DNA of 37,994 nucleotides from Yanghanlia caeni (GTDB lineage: Bacteria; Pseudomonadota; Gammaproteobacteria; Burkholderiales; Burkholderiaceae_B), in NCBI GenBank assembly GCA_030733815.1, contig JAUZQE010000028.1, positions 1 through 37,994 on the forward strand, read 5' to 3'. Positions 18,389 through 30,475 of the stretch are shown here, in pieces. Numbering within the stretch: the stretch's first letter is position 1; every line of letters begins with the position of its first letter. The notes below the pieces were generated by a model. The model was not told where the DNA came from. It saw only the letters and a program-made list of their open reading frames with translations, and did no database searches. The position numbers and the translations under genes were made by a program.

Positions 18389-19330
18389 TTAACGTTGTGT
18401 GCGACGGACCTTGCACGAGGCCGTCGACAGAATGGCCACGCACAGGTCGGCGTAGCTCATGCCGGCCGCGCGAGCACTCATGGGCACCAGGGAATGGCTG
18501 GTCATGCCAGGCGATGTGTTCATTTCAAGCAGCCACGGGCGGCCGGCGTCATCGAGCATGAAGTCGGCTCGGCCCCACCCCTCGCAGCCCAGTGCGCGGT
18601 AGGCCTGCTCGGCAATCTGCTGCACGTGCCGGGTGAGATCTGCATCGAGTTCGGCGGGACAGATGTACTTCGTCTCGTCGGAGATGTACTTGTGTTCGTA
18701 GTCGTAATTGCCGCCAGGGGCGATGATTTCGACGATCGGCAGCGCGCGCGTACCGGCACCCGAGCCCAGCAGGGCCACGGTAATCTCGCGCCCGGCAATG
18801 TACTGTTCGGCCAGCACCACCGAGTCGAACGACGCCGCCAGCTCGTAGGCCGGCGTGAGGTCTGCCGGGCCCTCGACCTTCGTGATGCCCAGCGTCGAGC
18901 CCTCGTGGGGCGGCTTGAGCATCATCGGCCAGCCCAATGACCCGGTGGCGGGCAGATCGTCGGGGCTTTCCAGCACGACAAAAGCCGGCGTGGGCAGATC
19001 GTGCTGCAGCCACACGCGCTTCGTCATGATCTTGTCCATGGCCAGGCTCGATGCCATGGGGCCGCTGCCGGTATAGGGCAGCTGCAGCATCTCGAGCGCG
19101 CCCTGAATCGTGCCGTCTTCTCCGTAGCGCCCGTGCAGGGCAATGAACACGCGATCAAACCCGGCATCGGCCAGTTCCGCGAGCGAGTGACGCCCCGTAT
19201 CGAACAGGTGCGCATCCACGCCGACGCCACGCAGCGCGTCGTGCACGCCCTGCCCCGACATGAGCGACACCTCACGTTCGGCGGAATGCCCGCCGTACAG
19301 TACGCCCACGCGGCCAAAATCCGTGTTCAT
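18389..19330 (-). CDS. ddl: D-alanine-D-alanine ligase
   Basis: Ddl joins two D-Ala in an ATP-dependent reaction, giving the dipeptide that MurF adds to UDP-MurNAc-tripeptide. The 313-residue ATP-grasp protein shows [27 protein letters not shown] (catalytic Glu region), the ATP lid [13 protein letters not shown], and the metal-binding [15 protein letters not shown]. This is a DdlB-like type by length and by its place in the dcw cluster. The start overlaps the murC stop in ATGA. Confidence 0.97.
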   Translation of the reverse strand: MNTDFGRVGVLYGGHSAEREVSLMSGQGVHDALRGVGVDAHLFDTGRHSLAELADAGFDRVFIALHGRYGEDGTIQGALEMLQLPYTGSGPMASSLAMDKIMTKRVWLQHDLPTPAFVVLESPDDLPATGSLGWPMMLKPPHEGSTLGITKVEGPADLTPAYELAASFDSVVLAEQYIAGREITVALLGSGAGTRALPIVEIIAPGGNYDYEHKYISDETKYICPAELDADLTRHVQQIAEQAYRALGCEGWGRADFMLDDAGRPWLLEMNTSPGMTSHSLVPMSARAAGMSYADLCVAILSTASCKVRRTQR

Positions 19331-20733
19331 TCGAGTTCTCCCAACTGGCCCGGAACACGGCTCACGGATCCGGCTCCCATGATGACGACGACGTCGCCAT
19401 CACGTACAAAATCATGTATGGCCTGAGGCAGGTCGGCCACGTCTTCCACGAACACCGGCTCCACGCGACCGGCCACGCGCAATGCCCGGGCAAGCGCCCG
19501 GCCATCGGCGGCCACGAGCGGCGCCTCACCGGCCGCATACACCTCGGTCAGCAGCACGGCGTCGGCATTTCCGATCACGCGCACGAAGTCTTCGAAGCAG
19601 TCGCGCGTGCGGGTATAACGATGGGGCTGGAAAACCAGCACGATGCGCCGATCCGGCCACGCGCCACGCGCCGCCTCGAGTGTCGCGGCCATTTCGTTCG
19701 GGTGATGTCCGTAGTCGTCGACCACGGTGTACGACCCGCCACCGTGCTTGGCCGGTACGGTGAACGTTCCCACCATGCTGAAGCGCCGGCCCACGCCCTT
19801 GAACGTTTCGAGCGCCGAAGCGATGCGCGCGTCGGGTACCCCGAGTTCGGTGGCCACCGCAATGGCCGCCAGCGCATTCAGCACGTTGTGGCGGCCCGGA
19901 AGATTCAGGCGCACCGACAGGGTGGGCATGGGCCCGGCCACACCGTGACGCACCACGTCGAAGAGCATCGACGTGCCCTCGGCGCGCACGTTGCGCGCCA
20001 TGACCTGGGCTTCGGTGTCAATGCCGTAGGTCGTGACCGGCCGCGACACGAAGGGAATGATCTCGCGCACGTTCGCGTCGTCGCTGCACAGAATGGCCGA
20101 ACCATAGAACGGCAGTCGCTGCGTGAACTCGACGAAGGCACTCTTGAGACGCGCCACGTCGTGGCCATAGGTGTCCATGTGGTCCACATCGATGTTGGTG
20201 ATGATGGCCATGACGGGCAGCAGGTTCAGAAACGACGCGTCCGATTCATCGGCCTCGACCACGATGAACTCGCCCTGGCCCAGCCGCGCATTGGCGCCGG
20301 CCGAATTCAGGCGCCCGCCGATCACGAAGGTGGGGTCGAGGTCACCGGCAGCCAGCACACTGGCCACCAGACTGGTGGTGGTCGTTTTGCCATGCGTACC
20401 CGCCACCGCAATGCCGCGCTTGAGGCGCATGAGCTCGGCCAGCATGAGCGCGCGGGGCACCACCGGAATGCGGGCGGCGCGGGCGGCCAGCACCTCGGGG
20501 TTGTCGGCGGTGACGGCCGAGGACACGACCAGCGCACCCACACCCTTGACGTTCTCGGCGCTGTGGCCAATGCAAACCTTTGCTCCGAGCTGTTCGAGCC
20601 GGCGTGTGACGGCCGAGCTCTGCAGATCGGAACCACTGATGGCATAGCCGAGGTTCAGCAACACTTCGGCAATGCCGCTCATGCCCGAACCGCCGATGCC
20701 CACGAAATGGATGCTCTGTATGCGGTGCTTCAT
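19327..20733 (-). CDS. murC: UDP-N-acetylmuramate-L-alanine ligase MurC
   Basis: MurC adds L-Ala to UDP-MurNAc, the first amino acid of the stem peptide. The 468 residues have the Rossmann-like N-terminus [17 protein letters not shown], the P-loop [13 protein letters not shown] (about 112-124), [10 protein letters not shown], and the C-terminal domain motif [16 protein letters not shown]. The length matches the family. ATGA overlaps link it to murG upstream and ddl downstream. Confidence 0.98.
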   Translation of the reverse strand: MKHRIQSIHFVGIGGSGMSGIAEVLLNLGYAISGSDLQSSAVTRRLEQLGAKVCIGHSAENVKGVGALVVSSAVTADNPEVLAARAARIPVVPRALMLAELMRLKRGIAVAGTHGKTTTTSLVASVLAAGDLDPTFVIGGRLNSAGANARLGQGEFIVVEADESDASFLNLLPVMAIITNIDVDHMDTYGHDVARLKSAFVEFTQRLPFYGSAILCSDDANVREIIPFVSRPVTTYGIDTEAQVMARNVRAEGTSMLFDVVRHGVAGPMPTLSVRLNLPGRHNVLNALAAIAVATELGVPDARIASALETFKGVGRRFSMVGTFTVPAKHGGGSYTVVDDYGHHPNEMAATLEAARGAWPDRRIVLVFQPHRYTRTRDCFEDFVRVIGNADAVLLTEVYAAGEAPLVAADGRALARALRVAGRVEPVFVEDVADLPQAIHDFVRDGDVVVIMGAGSVSRVPGQLGELE

Positions 20734-21803
20734 GCCGTCCTCCGCGCGACCTGCTCGCAGGCGTCTGCAATCTGTTCGGTTGCCGACAGGCAGGCGTGCT
20801 CATGGGCGTGTTGACCGACCTCGGCCAGAACCGACCGGTTGAGCGAACGCAGCCAGTCGGCAAGCCACTCGGCGGTGAAATGCGCCTGCGGCTGCAGCCA
20901 CGCACCCTGGCAGTCGGCCAGATATCGGGCATTGGCCGTCTGGTGGTCATCGATGGCGTGCGGCAAGGGAATGAACAGGGCCGCCACGCCCGCTGCCGCA
21001 ACCTCGGCCACGGTCATGGCACCCGCGCGGCAGATGACCACGTCGGCCTGCGCGTAGGCTGCGGCCATATCCTCGATGAATCCCTCACACGATGCCTCGA
21101 CGCCGAGTTCCCGATATTTTTGCTGCAATGCAGCAATGTGCTGCTGCCCCGCCTGATGCCTGACTACGGGCCGCTCGGCCGGCGCCAGCCGGGATAGCGC
21201 CTCGGGCACGACCTGATTCAAAATGGCCGCGCCCAGGCTGCCGCCGACCACCAGCAGCTGCAAGGGGCCCTGCCTTGCGGCGTAACGTTCGGCTGCCGCC
21301 GGCAGGGTGAGGAAAGCCTTGCGCACCGGGTTGCCGACCATGAGCGCACCGGGCAGTGCGCCAGGAAAACCCGCCAACACCTTGCGGGCCAGACGCGCCA
21401 GCCAGCGGTTGGCCGTACCCGCCACGGCGTTCTGCTCGTGCACGACCAGGGGAATGCCGGCGAGCCGGGCCATGACGCCACCCGGGAAGGCAACGTAACC
21501 ACCCATGCCCAGCACCACGTCGGCCCCGGCCCGTTTCAGGGCGGCGCGGGCCTGCAGGCAGGCACTCGAAAGGGTGAAAGGCAGCCTGAGCAGCGCGCCC
21601 GGGCCCTTGCCGCGCAGGCCAGCGAAACGCAGCGGCAGCAGCTCGAAACCGTATTCTGGTACCAGACGCCCTTCCATGCGCTCAGGATGCCCCATCCACA
21701 GCACGCGCCAGCCGCGCGCCTTCATTTCGTGGGCGACGGCCAACCCGGGCATGATATGCCCGCCGGTGCCGCCCGCCATGATCACCAGGGTGCGCTCGCT
21801 CAT
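20730..21803 (-). CDS. murG: Lipid II-forming GlcNAc transferase MurG
   Basis: MurG is the peripheral inner-membrane GT28 glycosyltransferase that adds GlcNAc to lipid I. The 357 residues show the first G-loop [15 protein letters not shown], then [24 protein letters not shown], the third loop VVGGSLGA, and the donor-binding [15 protein letters not shown]. The ATG at 21803 overlaps the ftsW stop in ATGA; an in-frame extension upstream is not typical of the family. Length is normal. Confidence 0.98.
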   Translation of the reverse strand: MSERTLVIMAGGTGGHIMPGLAVAHEMKARGWRVLWMGHPERMEGRLVPEYGFELLPLRFAGLRGKGPGALLRLPFTLSSACLQARAALKRAGADVVLGMGGYVAFPGGVMARLAGIPLVVHEQNAVAGTANRWLARLARKVLAGFPGALPGALMVGNPVRKAFLTLPAAAERYAARQGPLQLLVVGGSLGAAILNQVVPEALSRLAPAERPVVRHQAGQQHIAALQQKYRELGVEASCEGFIEDMAAAYAQADVVICRAGAMTVAEVAAAGVAALFIPLPHAIDDHQTANARYLADCQGAWLQPQAHFTAEWLADWLRSLNRSVLAEVGQHAHEHACLSATEQIADACEQVARRTA

Positions 21804-22993
21804 GTCCGCTTCCCCCTCATCATGTTGCGCGTCTCGTAATCGACGCGCAGCAGCAGGGCCGCTGCGACGATGTTCATCACGATGCCCGTGCCGCCATAAC
21901 TCACCAGCGGCAGGGTGAGCCCCTTGGTCGGCAGCAGCCCGATGCACACGCCGATGTTGATGAACGATTGAACGCCGAACCACAGCGCCACGCCCTGCGC
22001 GACCAGGCCGCTGAACGTGCGATCCATGGCCAGGGCCTGGCGGCCGATATCGAAGCCGCGCCATACGACGAAGGCGAACAGGGCGATGAGCCCGGCCACA
22101 CCCACGAAGCCCAGTTCCTCGCCGATGACGGCAACGATGAAGTCAGTGTGCGCTTCGGGCAGGTAATGCAGCTTTTCAACGCTGTTGCCCAGGCCCACTC
22201 CGAACCATTCGCCGCGGCCCAGGGCAATGAGCGAGTGCGAGAGTTGATAGGCGCTGCCGTAGGCGTTCTCGGGATTCCAGGGGTCGAGATACACGAACAG
22301 CCGTTCGCGCCGCCACGGCGACAGCCAGATGAGCGCAAGGAAGCTGGCAATCATGCCGCCCACCAGCACGGTGAACAGTTTGCCGTTGATGCCTCCGATG
22401 AACAGCAGCCCCACGGCTATGGCCACGATGACCATGAAGGCACCCAGATCGGGCTCCAGCAGCAGCAGAATGCCCACCACCGCCAGCGCGCAACTCATGG
22501 GCAGGAAACCACGCAGAAAATTGTGCATGTGCTGCTGCTTGCGCACGGTGTAATCGGCGGCAAACAGCACCACAGCCACCTTCATGAGCTCGGAAGGCTG
22601 GAAGTTGACCACGCCCAACGGCAGCCAGCGGCGCGCACCGTTGACCTCGCGACCCACCCCCGGAATGAGCACGACCACCAGCAACAGCAGACACACCAGA
22701 AAGAGGGGCACGGCCAGCCGTTCCCAGATACGCATGGGAATGGTGAAGGCGATCAGCGCGGCGGTGACGCCCACGGCGATGAACAGCCCGTGACGCAGCA
22801 CGAAATAGAACTGACCGTAATTGGCATAGCGCGGCCCGTCGGCCAGGGCGATCGACGCCGAATACACCATCAGCAATCCGAACAGCACCAGCGTGACGAA
22901 CACCACGATAAGCGGTGCGTCGAACAGGGGCATGCGCGTGCGGCCGGGCCGCACGGCATTCACGCCGGTACCGAATTCGGAAAGCAGGCTCAT
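21800..22993 (-). CDS. ftsW: Septal peptidoglycan glycosyltransferase FtsW
   Basis: FtsW is the SEDS-family polymerase that acts with FtsI at the septum. The 397 residues contain about ten hydrophobic helices. The SEDS motifs are visible: [23 protein letters not shown], and [20 protein letters not shown] followed by [19 protein letters not shown], the extracytoplasmic loop with conserved acidic residues. [13 protein letters not shown] is near the end. ATGA overlaps occur on both sides, with murD and murG. Confidence 0.97.
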   Translation of the reverse strand: MSLLSEFGTGVNAVRPGRTRMPLFDAPLIVVFVTLVLFGLLMVYSASIALADGPRYANYGQFYFVLRHGLFIAVGVTAALIAFTIPMRIWERLAVPLFLVCLLLLVVVLIPGVGREVNGARRWLPLGVVNFQPSELMKVAVVLFAADYTVRKQQHMHNFLRGFLPMSCALAVVGILLLLEPDLGAFMVIVAIAVGLLFIGGINGKLFTVLVGGMIASFLALIWLSPWRRERLFVYLDPWNPENAYGSAYQLSHSLIALGRGEWFGVGLGNSVEKLHYLPEAHTDFIVAVIGEELGFVGVAGLIALFAFVVWRGFDIGRQALAMDRTFSGLVAQGVALWFGVQSFINIGVCIGLLPTKGLTLPLVSYGGTGIVMNIVAAALLLRVDYETRNMMRGKRT

Positions 22994-24510
22994 GCGACCT
23001 CTCCCCTGTCGAGCGCCAGCTCGTCGACTGCGCCCACGAAACTGCGGCCGCGTTCGGCATAGTTGGCAAACATATCCATGCTGGCGCAGGCCGGCGACAG
23101 CAGTACGACGCCGCCGGCGGGCGCGTGTTCCATGGCCAGCCGGACGGCCCGCTCCATGGCGTCAGCGTCCACGATCACCATCTCGCCGTCACCCAGAGCG
23201 GCACGAATCAGCGGGGCGTCGCGGCCGATCAGCACCACCGCGTGTGCATGACGCCGGATCGCCGCCGCCAGGGGCGCGAAATCCTGACCCTTGCCCAGAC
23301 CGCCGGCGATCAGCACCACCGGCCTGCCCATGCCTTCAAGGGCAGCCACCGTGGCACCGACGTTCGTGCCCTTGCTGTCGTTTATGAAATCGATGCCGCC
23401 CACGTTGCGCACGAATTCGCAACGGTGCGGCTCACCGGCGTATTCGCGCAGCGCATGCAGCATGGGCGCCATGCCGGCACCTGCCGTCTGCATCAGGGCG
23501 AGCGCTGCCAGGGCATTCATGGCGTTGTGACGCCCCTGCAGGCGCAGGGCTTCGGTGGGCATCAGGCGTTGTGCGGTGCCCGTGGAACGCGTGACCGGCC
23601 CGCGCGGCCTGCGCCGACCGCTGCTTGCACCCTCCGGCTCGCGTGCGGGTACGGCGGCAAGCCATTCGATGCCATGGCTGTCTTCCAGGCCGAAATCGCC
23701 TTCATAGCGCGGCTGGTCGCGACCGAAGCTGCGCACCCGCAGATCGTCGAGCCCTTCCACCATGCCCATTACGAGCGGATCGTCGCGATTCACGACGGCG
23801 ACGGCGGCGCGGTTCAGCAAGCGCGCCTTGGCGGCCGCATAGGCCTGCATCGATCCGTGCCAATCGAGGTGATCCTGGCTCAAATTCAGTACGACGGCCG
23901 CGTCGGGCTCGAGCGAGAACGTGCTTTCCATCTGAAAGCTCGAGAGTTCCAGCACCCACACGTCGGGCAGCGCGTCGGCGTCGAGCGCCGCAGCCAGCGC
24001 GGTCAGCGCGGGCGGGCTGATGTTGCCCGCGGCGACAGCACTCAGGCCACTTGCCTCGGCCAGGCGCCGGGTCATGGCGGTGACGGTGGTCTTGCCGTTG
24101 GTGCCCGTGACCGCCAGCACGCGCGGCCGATAGCCTTCGGCGCGCAGATCCGCCAGCGCACGAGCAAACAGCTCGATCTCGCCGATCACTTCCACACCGG
24201 CCTCGTGGGCCGCATCCAGAAAGGCGCGCAGCGGCTCTTCATGCGGATTCAGGCCGGGGCTCAGCACGATGCGTGACACGTCGCTCAACGTGCCGGTGGC
24301 CAGCGCGTCGGCACCCAGGCGCACGTCGAGCGTTTCGGCCGACTCGGCCTGCAGTGCCTGTACCCCGGCCGGCGCATCGCGCGTATCGGCCAGGCGCAGG
24401 GCGACGCCATGGCGCAGGCACCAGCGCGCAGCCGCCATGCCGGTTTCGCCCAGGCCCAGAACCAGGGTGATGCCGGCATGTCGCAGAGAGGCGAAATCAA
24501 CGTTCTTCAT
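22990..24510 (-). CDS. murD: UDP-MurNAc-L-alanine-D-glutamate ligase MurD
   Basis: MurD adds D-Glu to UDP-MurNAc-L-Ala. The 506-residue protein has an N-terminal Rossmann-like domain ([14 protein letters not shown]), the P-loop GTNGKTT at residues 136-142, [19 protein letters not shown], the RHNAMN motif near 327, and the C-terminal FINDSKGTN. It is longer than the roughly 440 residues of E. coli MurD. Much of the difference is a basic, low-complexity insertion at about 287-316 (rich in Arg, Pro, Ser and Gly). Overlaps link it to mraY and ftsW. Confidence 0.97.
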   Translation of the reverse strand: MKNVDFASLRHAGITLVLGLGETGMAAARWCLRHGVALRLADTRDAPAGVQALQAESAETLDVRLGADALATGTLSDVSRIVLSPGLNPHEEPLRAFLDAAHEAGVEVIGEIELFARALADLRAEGYRPRVLAVTGTNGKTTVTAMTRRLAEASGLSAVAAGNISPPALTALAAALDADALPDVWVLELSSFQMESTFSLEPDAAVVLNLSQDHLDWHGSMQAYAAAKARLLNRAAVAVVNRDDPLVMGMVEGLDDLRVRSFGRDQPRYEGDFGLEDSHGIEWLAAVPAREPEGASSGRRRPRGPVTRSTGTAQRLMPTEALRLQGRHNAMNALAALALMQTAGAGMAPMLHALREYAGEPHRCEFVRNVGGIDFINDSKGTNVGATVAALEGMGRPVVLIAGGLGKGQDFAPLAAAIRRHAHAVVLIGRDAPLIRAALGDGEMVIVDADAMERAVRLAMEHAPAGGVVLLSPACASMDMFANYAERGRSFVGAVDELALDRGEVA

Positions 24511-25679
24511 CGCAGTTTCAGGGTGGCGAGCCCCACCAGTACGAGCATCATGGTGATGATCCAGAACCGCACCACCACCTGGGTTTCCTTCCAGCCGGTA
24601 ACTTCGAAGTGGTGATGCAGCGGTGCCATGCGGAAGATGCGGCGCCCTTCCCCATAGCGTTTTTTCGTGTACTTGAACCAGGTGACCTGCAACATCACCG
24701 ACAGCGTTTCGACGACAAAGACGCCGCCCATGATGAACAGCACGATCTCCTGGCGAACGATGACGGCGATGGTGCCCAGCGCACCGCCCAGCGCGAGCGC
24801 GCCCACGTCACCCATGAACACCTGTGCCGGGTACGCGTTGAACCACAGGAACGCCAGGCCCGCGCCGGCGATCGCCGCGCACAGCACCATCAGTTCGGCC
24901 GCGCCCGGAATATACGGGAACAGCAGGTATTTCGAATAATCGACGCGCCCCACCACATAGGCGAAAATGCCCAGGGCGCTGCCCACCATGACGGTGGGCA
25001 TGATCGCCAGCCCGTCCAGGCCGTCGGTGAGGTTGACGGCATTGCTCGACCCCACGATCACCAGCCAGGTGAGGGTCGCGAAACCGAAGACGCCCAGCGG
25101 GTAGCTGACCGACTTGAAGAACGGCACGATCAGGTCGGCGCGCGTCGGCAGCGCCATGGTGAAGCCGCTCATCACCCAGTCGCGGAACAGGGGCCAGAGC
25201 TCGGCGTTGTCGGGCGCTGCCACGGCAAAGGTCAGGTAGACCGAAGCCACCACGCCAATGATGGCCTGATAGCAGAACTTGCGCCGCGACGACATGCCTT
25301 CCGGGTCGCGATTCACCACTTTCTTGTAGTCGTCGGCCCAGCCGATCCAGCCAAAACCGAAGGTGACCAGGAGCACCACCCAGACGAAGCGGTTGGTCCA
25401 GTCGGCCCACAGCAGCGTCGCCACCCCGATGGAAATCAGAATGAGCGCACCCCCCATCGTCGGCGTGCCGGTTTTCTGCAGATGGGTTTCGGGACCATAG
25501 CTGCGCACGGCCTGCCCGATTTTGAGCGCGGTGAGCCGGCGGATCACCCAGGGCCCCGCCAGCAGGCCGATCAGCAGCGCCGTGGCGCAGGCCAGCACGG
25601 CGCGCAGCGTGATGTACTCGATGACGCCAAACGCCCTGACGTGCTCTTCCGAAAGCCAGCGGGCCAGTTCAAGCAACAT
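24507..25679 (-). CDS. mraY: Phospho-MurNAc-pentapeptide transferase MraY
   Basis: MraY transfers phospho-MurNAc-pentapeptide to undecaprenyl phosphate, forming lipid I in the inner membrane. The 390 residues hold about ten transmembrane helices. Catalytic and Mg2+ residues are present in [20 protein letters not shown] and [11 protein letters not shown], with the conserved MAPLHHHFE late in the protein. The ATG at 25679 ([17 protein letters not shown]) is the family start and lies inside the murEF 3' end, an 11-nt overlap; in-frame codons further upstream are murEF sequence. The stop overlaps murD in ATGA. Confidence 0.97.
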   Translation of the reverse strand: MLLELARWLSEEHVRAFGVIEYITLRAVLACATALLIGLLAGPWVIRRLTALKIGQAVRSYGPETHLQKTGTPTMGGALILISIGVATLLWADWTNRFVWVVLLVTFGFGWIGWADDYKKVVNRDPEGMSSRRKFCYQAIIGVVASVYLTFAVAAPDNAELWPLFRDWVMSGFTMALPTRADLIVPFFKSVSYPLGVFGFATLTWLVIVGSSNAVNLTDGLDGLAIMPTVMVGSALGIFAYVVGRVDYSKYLLFPYIPGAAELMVLCAAIAGAGLAFLWFNAYPAQVFMGDVGALALGGALGTIAVIVRQEIVLFIMGGVFVVETLSVMLQVTWFKYTKKRYGEGRRIFRMAPLHHHFEVTGWKETQVVVRFWIITMMLVLVGLATLKLR

Positions 25680-28458
25680 GCTGGCCCCCTGCCTGACCCT
25701 TGAGGGCCGGTACGAGGCCTTCAATGACACGCTCCATGCGCATGCTGCGCGAGCCCTTCACCAGCACATGGCCCGGCTCGCCTTGTGCAAGCGCCTCAAG
25801 AAGAGCGGCAATGTCATCGAAAGACTGCGCGCCCTCGCCGAAGGCGGCGGCGGCATGCGCAGCATCTTCGCCGTAGGTGAGCAGCGTGTCGATGCCGCGC
25901 TCGCGGGCATAGGCACCGACTTCGGCATGCATGGCAGCCACATTGGCGCCGATCTCGCCCATGGTTCCGAGCACCAGCGTACGCCGGCCCGGCAGACCGG
26001 CCAGGACGTCGATGGCCGCGCGCACGGAATCCGGATTGGCGTTGTAGCTGTCGTCAATCAGCTGGTGGCCGTCGGGCAAGGTATGCACCTGCAGGCGCCC
26101 CGAAACGGGATGAAAGGCTTCGAGCCCGCTGACGATGGCTTCAAGCGGTGCGCCGGCTGCCACCGCGCACGCCGCGGCAGCCAGCGCATTGCGCAGGTTG
26201 TGCACCCCTGCCGCATGCAGCGTCAGCACCGCGTTGCCTGCCGGCGTATGCAGGCGAAAGCGCGTGTGCCCGGGCTCGGCGCGAATCTCGTCGGCGTGCA
26301 CCGGGAAATCAGATTCAAACCCGAAGCACAGCACGGCGGCGTCGCCGGCCATCTCATGCCAGAGATCGGTGTAGGTGTCATCGCCCGGGAAGACGGCCGT
26401 GCCGGTCGCGCCAAGACCTTTCAGCACCGAGCCGTTCTCGCGGGCGACGGCCTCGACCGACAACATGAACTCCTGATGTTCGCGCTGAGCGTTGTTGACC
26501 AGCGCGATGGTGGGCCGCGCAATGGCCGCCAGCTGCTGAATCTCGCCGGGGTGATTCATGCCCAGTTCGAACACCGAGGCCCGATGGGCGGGTGCCAGCC
26601 GCAACAGGCTGAGCGGAACCCCGATATCGTTGTTCAGATTGCCACGCGTCGCGACGGTCGCCTCATCGCCCAGCCAGGCACGCAGAATCGAGGCAATCAT
26701 TTCCTTTGTGGTGGTCTTGCCATTGCTGCCCGTGACGGCGATCAGGGGAATATCGAACAGTGCGCGCCATGCCCCCGCAATGCGAATCAGCGCGTCGCGG
26801 GTATCGCCCAGCACAAACTGCGGCACCGGGCAGTCTTCGAGCCGGCGGGCCACGACGGCTGCAACGGCGCCGCGCTCGGCGGCCTGTGCCACGTACTCGT
26901 GCCCGTCGAATCGTTCGCCTTGCAGGGCAAGGAAGATCTCGCCCGGCGCAATGGTACGGGTGTCGGTCGAAAGGGCCTGGGCGCTGCGCCACGCGAGCGC
27001 GAAACGGCCCCATTCGCGGTCGTCGAAGGGTGAGCGCACGCCGGCCACTTCCTGCCAGGTTTCATGCCCCTTGCCCGCCAGCAGCACCACGTCGGACGGC
27101 TGGGCGCGCCACACGGTGTCGAGAATGGCCGCTGCGCGATCGAGCTGCACGGCCGGTTGCGCAGACATGCCAGCCACGATTTCGGCGGCGATGGTCGAAG
27201 GATCCTCGTCGCGAGGGTTGTCGTTCGTGACGACCACCTTGTCGGCCAGCCGCTCTGCAACTTCGCCCATCAGGCTGCGCTTGGCATGATCGCGATTGCC
27301 GCCGCAACCGAACACGCAGGCCACATTGCCGCCGCGCGCCTCGGCCACGCTGCGCAAGGCCTGCAGAGCCCGTTCGAGCGCATCGGGCGTATGCGCATAG
27401 TCAACGACCACCAGCGGCCCGCCCGTCGCGCCGTTCAGGTCGGATTCCAGAATCTGCAGGCGCCCTTGCACCGGTCGCACGCCAGCCAGCACGCGCGCGG
27501 TACGCGACAGCGACCAGCCCAGCTCCTGCAGCACGCCCGCAACGAGAAGCAGGTTGGACACGTTGTGCAGGCCGATGAGACGCGTGAGCATCTGCAGGCT
27601 GCCTTCTTCGCGCGAAATGTTGAACACCAGGCCATAGGGGCCCGCATGCACGTCGAGCGCCACGATGTTTGCACCGCTTGCCGGATCGAGCGAGCACGAT
27701 ACGTTGCGACGGCCCTCGAGGCGGGCGATCAGCTCGGCACCGAACGGGTCGTCGATATTGATGACCGATGCGCGCAGCTGGGGCCACTCGAACAGACGGA
27801 ACTTGGCCTCGCGGTAATCGTCGAAAGTGCCGTGGTAATCGAGATGGTCGTGAGTAAGGTTGGTGAAGACGGCGACGTCGATGCGCACCGAATCGAGCCG
27901 GCCCTGCACGACCCCGATCGACGAAGCCTCGATGGCGACGACGGTGGCTCCTGCATCGCGCAAGGCGGCCAGGTAACCATGCATGGAAAGTACGTCGGGA
28001 GTGGTCAGCTCGCCGCCCAGGTTGCTGCCATCGGGCAGGGTGACACCCAGCGTGCCGATCGTGCCGCAGGCGGCGCCGCCCGCGTTCAGCGCTGCGGCAA
28101 TCCACTGTACGGTGGTCGTCTTGCCGTTGGTGCCGGTCACGGCCACCACCGACAGGTTGTGCGACGGTTCGCCATACCACACGTGCGCGGTCTGGCCCAG
28201 CAGCCCCGTCAGCCCCGGCACTTCGAGCATGGGCGCGCGGCCCTTTGCCGGTGCCAGGTGTTCCGGAAGCGGAGCCTGCACGACGACCGCCGCGGCGCCC
28301 GCATCCAGTGCCGCACCGATATGATCCCGGCCGTCGCCGGCCAGGCCGGGGCAGGCAAAGAACACATCGCCAGGTTGCACCTGACGGGAATCCAGACGCA
28401 GCTTTGCGCCCGGCTCGACATGGCTTTTCAGCCAATCAACAATATCCTCTGCCCTCAT
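25669..28458 (-). CDS. murE-murF: MurE-MurF fusion ligase
   Basis: One 929-residue frame joins two Mur ligases. Residues 1-485 are MurE (UDP-MurNAc-L-Ala-D-Glu:meso-diaminopimelate ligase) with P-loop TGTNGKTTT (108-116), [12 protein letters not shown], and DNPR (413-416), the motif that selects meso-DAP. From about residue 487 it is MurF (adds D-Ala-D-Ala), with [14 protein letters not shown]-loop [10 protein letters not shown] (576-585), [19 protein letters not shown] and [10 protein letters not shown]. There is almost no linker. The two steps are successive, so fusion could channel the intermediate. MurE-MurF fusions are known in Bordetella. Both halves look catalytically complete. The start overlaps the ftsI stop in ATGA. 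Confidence 0.97.
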   Translation of the reverse strand: MRAEDIVDWLKSHVEPGAKLRLDSRQVQPGDVFFACPGLAGDGRDHIGAALDAGAAAVVVQAPLPEHLAPAKGRAPMLEVPGLTGLLGQTAHVWYGEPSHNLSVVAVTGTNGKTTTVQWIAAALNAGGAACGTIGTLGVTLPDGSNLGGELTTPDVLSMHGYLAALRDAGATVVAIEASSIGVVQGRLDSVRIDVAVFTNLTHDHLDYHGTFDDYREAKFRLFEWPQLRASVINIDDPFGAELIARLEGRRNVSCSLDPASGANIVALDVHAGPYGLVFNISREEGSLQMLTRLIGLHNVSNLLLVAGVLQELGWSLSRTARVLAGVRPVQGRLQILESDLNGATGGPLVVVDYAHTPDALERALQALRSVAEARGGNVACVFGCGGNRDHAKRSLMGEVAERLADKVVVTNDNPRDEDPSTIAAEIVAGMSAQPAVQLDRAAAILDTVWRAQPSDVVLLAGKGHETWQEVAGVRSPFDDREWGRFALAWRSAQALSTDTRTIAPGEIFLALQGERFDGHEYVAQAAERGAVAAVVARRLEDCPVPQFVLGDTRDALIRIAGAWRALFDIPLIAVTGSNGKTTTKEMIASILRAWLGDEATVATRGNLNNDIGVPLSLLRLAPAHRASVFELGMNHPGEIQQLAAIARPTIALVNNAQREHQEFMLSVEAVARENGSVLKGLGATGTAVFPGDDTYTDLWHEMAGDAAVLCFGFESDFPVHADEIRAEPGHTRFRLHTPAGNAVLTLHAAGVHNLRNALAAAACAVAAGAPLEAIVSGLEAFHPVSGRLQVHTLPDGHQLIDDSYNANPDSVRAAIDVLAGLPGRRTLVLGTMGEIGANVAAMHAEVGAYARERGIDTLLTYGEDAAHAAAAFGEGAQSFDDIAALLEALAQGEPGHVLVKGSRSMRMERVIEGLVPALKGQAGGQHVA

Positions 28459-30191
28459 CGTGCCGTTTCTCCGTTGGGGCCGACGGCCACCAGTGACTCA
28501 AGAGGCGCATCGGGTTGCACGCCCAGGCGGCGCAGGCTGCTGGCCACGATATCGGCGAACACCGGAGCGGCCACACGGCCGCCATAATAGGCCCCGGCCC
28601 TGGGCTCATCGATGCTCACGGCCACCACGATGCGCGGGTCCGATACCGGCGCGAACCCTACGAAGGAACTGCGGTAATCGGACTTGCTGTATTTTCCATT
28701 GACGATCTTGCGGGCCGTGCCGCTCTTGCCGGCCACGCGATACCCCTTCACCTGGGCGAGCTTGGCACCATCGGGCCCGGCCGCCGCCTCGAGTATGGCG
28801 CGCACCTGGCGCGCCACCTCGGGGCTGAAGATCTGCTTGCTGGTAGCCGCGCCGCTGCGCCGCACCAGTGAAAGTGAAACCATGTCGCCGTCGCGAGCAA
28901 ACACCGTGTAGGCCTGCGCCATCTGCAGCAGCGACACCGACAGACCATACCCGTATGCCATGGTGGCCTGCTCGATGGGGCGCCAGCGCTCCCACGGGCG
29001 CAACCGCCCGGCGGCCACGCCCGGGAAGTTCGCCTCAGGCGCACGCCCGAAACCCAGTTCGCTGAATGTGGTCCACATCTCGCGGGCGGTGAGCCGTTCC
29101 GAAATCATGGCCATGCCGATGTTGCTGGAACGACGCACGATGTCGGCGACGTTGAGGCGACCGTTGCGGCTCACGTCGGAAATGGTGTTGCCGTGAAACC
29201 GATACTGGCCGTTGCCGGTATCAAACATGGTGTCGACCTTGACCTTGCCGCTGTCGAGCGCCAGCGCGACCGTAAAGGGTTTCATGATCGAGCCCGGCTC
29301 GAACGTGTCGACCATGGCGCGGTTGCGCAGGCCGGCGCCACGGCGGTCACTGCGATCGTTCGGGTCGTAAGACGGCAGGTTCACCAGAGCCAGAATCTCG
29401 CCGCTGCGCACGTCGAGCACCACGGCGGCGGCGGCATTGGCCTTGTTTTCCTGCATGGCATGCTTGAGTGCCGTGTATGTGTCGTACTGCAGCCCGGCGT
29501 CAATGGACACATGCAGGTCGCGGCCGTCGACCGGCGGCACGACGGCCTGCACGTCTTCGATCACACGCCCGAGGCGGTCTTTGATGACACGGCGCGAACC
29601 GGGCTGACCCGACAGCGCATCGTTGAACGCGAGTTCCACCCCTTCGACGCCTTCGTCGTCGATGTTGGTGAAACCCAGCACGTGCGCCATGAGCCCGCCT
29701 TCCGGATAGAAGCGGCGCATTTCGGCCTGCTGATGGAAGCCGGGAATGTTCAGCTTGCGGATCTGTTCAGCGATTTCGGGCGACACCTGGCGCTTGATGT
29801 ACACGAAGGTGCGCTTGGTGTCGGCGACGCGTGCCTGAATGTCGGAAACCGGCATGTCGAGCAGCCGGGCAAGCTCGGAAAGCTGGCCGGGCGTAGCGGC
29901 CCGCGTGTCGTCGGGAATGGCCCAGATCGCGCGCGCCGGCACGCTGGAGGCCAGCACCACCGACCCGCTGCGATCGAAGATCTTGCCGCGCGTGGCCGGC
30001 AGCACCAGCGTGCGCTCGTAGCGGCGTTCGCCCTGCGCCTGCAGGAACTCGTCATCCATACCTTGCAGGTACAGCGCCTTGGCAAGCAGCGCCCCAAAGC
30101 CGACCATCAGCAGCAGGAACACGAGCTTGCCACGCCACATGGGCATCTGTCGATCGAGCACGGGGCTGTTGAAGAAGGGAATGCGTTTCAT
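28455..30191 (-). CDS. ftsI: Septal transpeptidase FtsI (PBP3)
   Basis: FtsI is the class B penicillin-binding protein that crosslinks septal peptidoglycan together with FtsW. The 578 residues have a cytoplasmic N-terminus, one transmembrane anchor (about 21-42), a pedestal domain with RGKIFDRSG, and the transpeptidase domain with the three active-site motifs: SIMK (Ser301-Lys304), SSN (355-357) and KSG (489-491). Length is close to E. coli FtsI (588). The ATG at 30191 overlaps the ftsL stop in ATGA; the longer upstream frame is ftsL sequence. Confidence 0.98.
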   Translation of the reverse strand: MKRIPFFNSPVLDRQMPMWRGKLVFLLLMVGFGALLAKALYLQGMDDEFLQAQGERRYERTLVLPATRGKIFDRSGSVVLASSVPARAIWAIPDDTRAATPGQLSELARLLDMPVSDIQARVADTKRTFVYIKRQVSPEIAEQIRKLNIPGFHQQAEMRRFYPEGGLMAHVLGFTNIDDEGVEGVELAFNDALSGQPGSRRVIKDRLGRVIEDVQAVVPPVDGRDLHVSIDAGLQYDTYTALKHAMQENKANAAAAVVLDVRSGEILALVNLPSYDPNDRSDRRGAGLRNRAMVDTFEPGSIMKPFTVALALDSGKVKVDTMFDTGNGQYRFHGNTISDVSRNGRLNVADIVRRSSNIGMAMISERLTAREMWTTFSELGFGRAPEANFPGVAAGRLRPWERWRPIEQATMAYGYGLSVSLLQMAQAYTVFARDGDMVSLSLVRRSGAATSKQIFSPEVARQVRAILEAAAGPDGAKLAQVKGYRVAGKSGTARKIVNGKYSKSDYRSSFVGFAPVSDPRIVVAVSIDEPRAGAYYGGRVAAPVFADIVASSLRRLGVQPDAPLESLVAVGPNGETAR

Positions 30192-30475
30192 CGCCGCTCC
30201 CCTTGCGCCGCGTGCGGCGTGTCGAGATACAGGGTGCGGTCGGGCGTGGCGGTGACCATGCCGAGGTCGCGTCGTGCGATCTGGTCGATACGGGCATGGC
30301 GGGCGAGCTCGGCACGCTCGAGCTGCAAGCGACGCCATTCGATATCGAGTTCACGGCTGCGGTCTTCGAGCCGCTCTGCAGCCACGAACAGCTGTCGCGA
30401 CTGATAGCGCGCCGTAACCAGCGAAAGGGCGGAAAGCATGAGCAGTACCGAGAAGACGATGCACAGGCGGATCAT
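30188..30475 (-). CDS. ftsL: Cell division protein FtsL
   Basis: FtsL is a small bitopic protein that, with FtsB and FtsQ, activates FtsW-FtsI. The 95 residues have an N-terminal transmembrane helix (about 4-22) and a long helix rich in Arg, Glu and Leu (about 25-70) suited to coiled-coil pairing, ending in a region with [15 protein letters not shown]. Sequence is poorly conserved in this family, so the call leans on size, topology and position between rsmH and ftsI. It overlaps both in ATGA. Confidence 0.93.
   Translation of the reverse strand: MIRLCIVFSVLLMLSALSLVTARYQSRQLFVAAERLEDRSRELDIEWRRLQLERAELARHARIDQIARRDLGMVTATPDRTLYLDTPHAAQGERR

Noticed and set aside
16661-18940. A 759-codon open frame on the plus strand, antisense to ftsA, ftsQ and ddl
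   Set aside because: It lies fully opposite three well-identified genes, has a His/Arg/Gly-rich composition typical of the reverse frame of GC-rich coding DNA, and shows no domain pattern.
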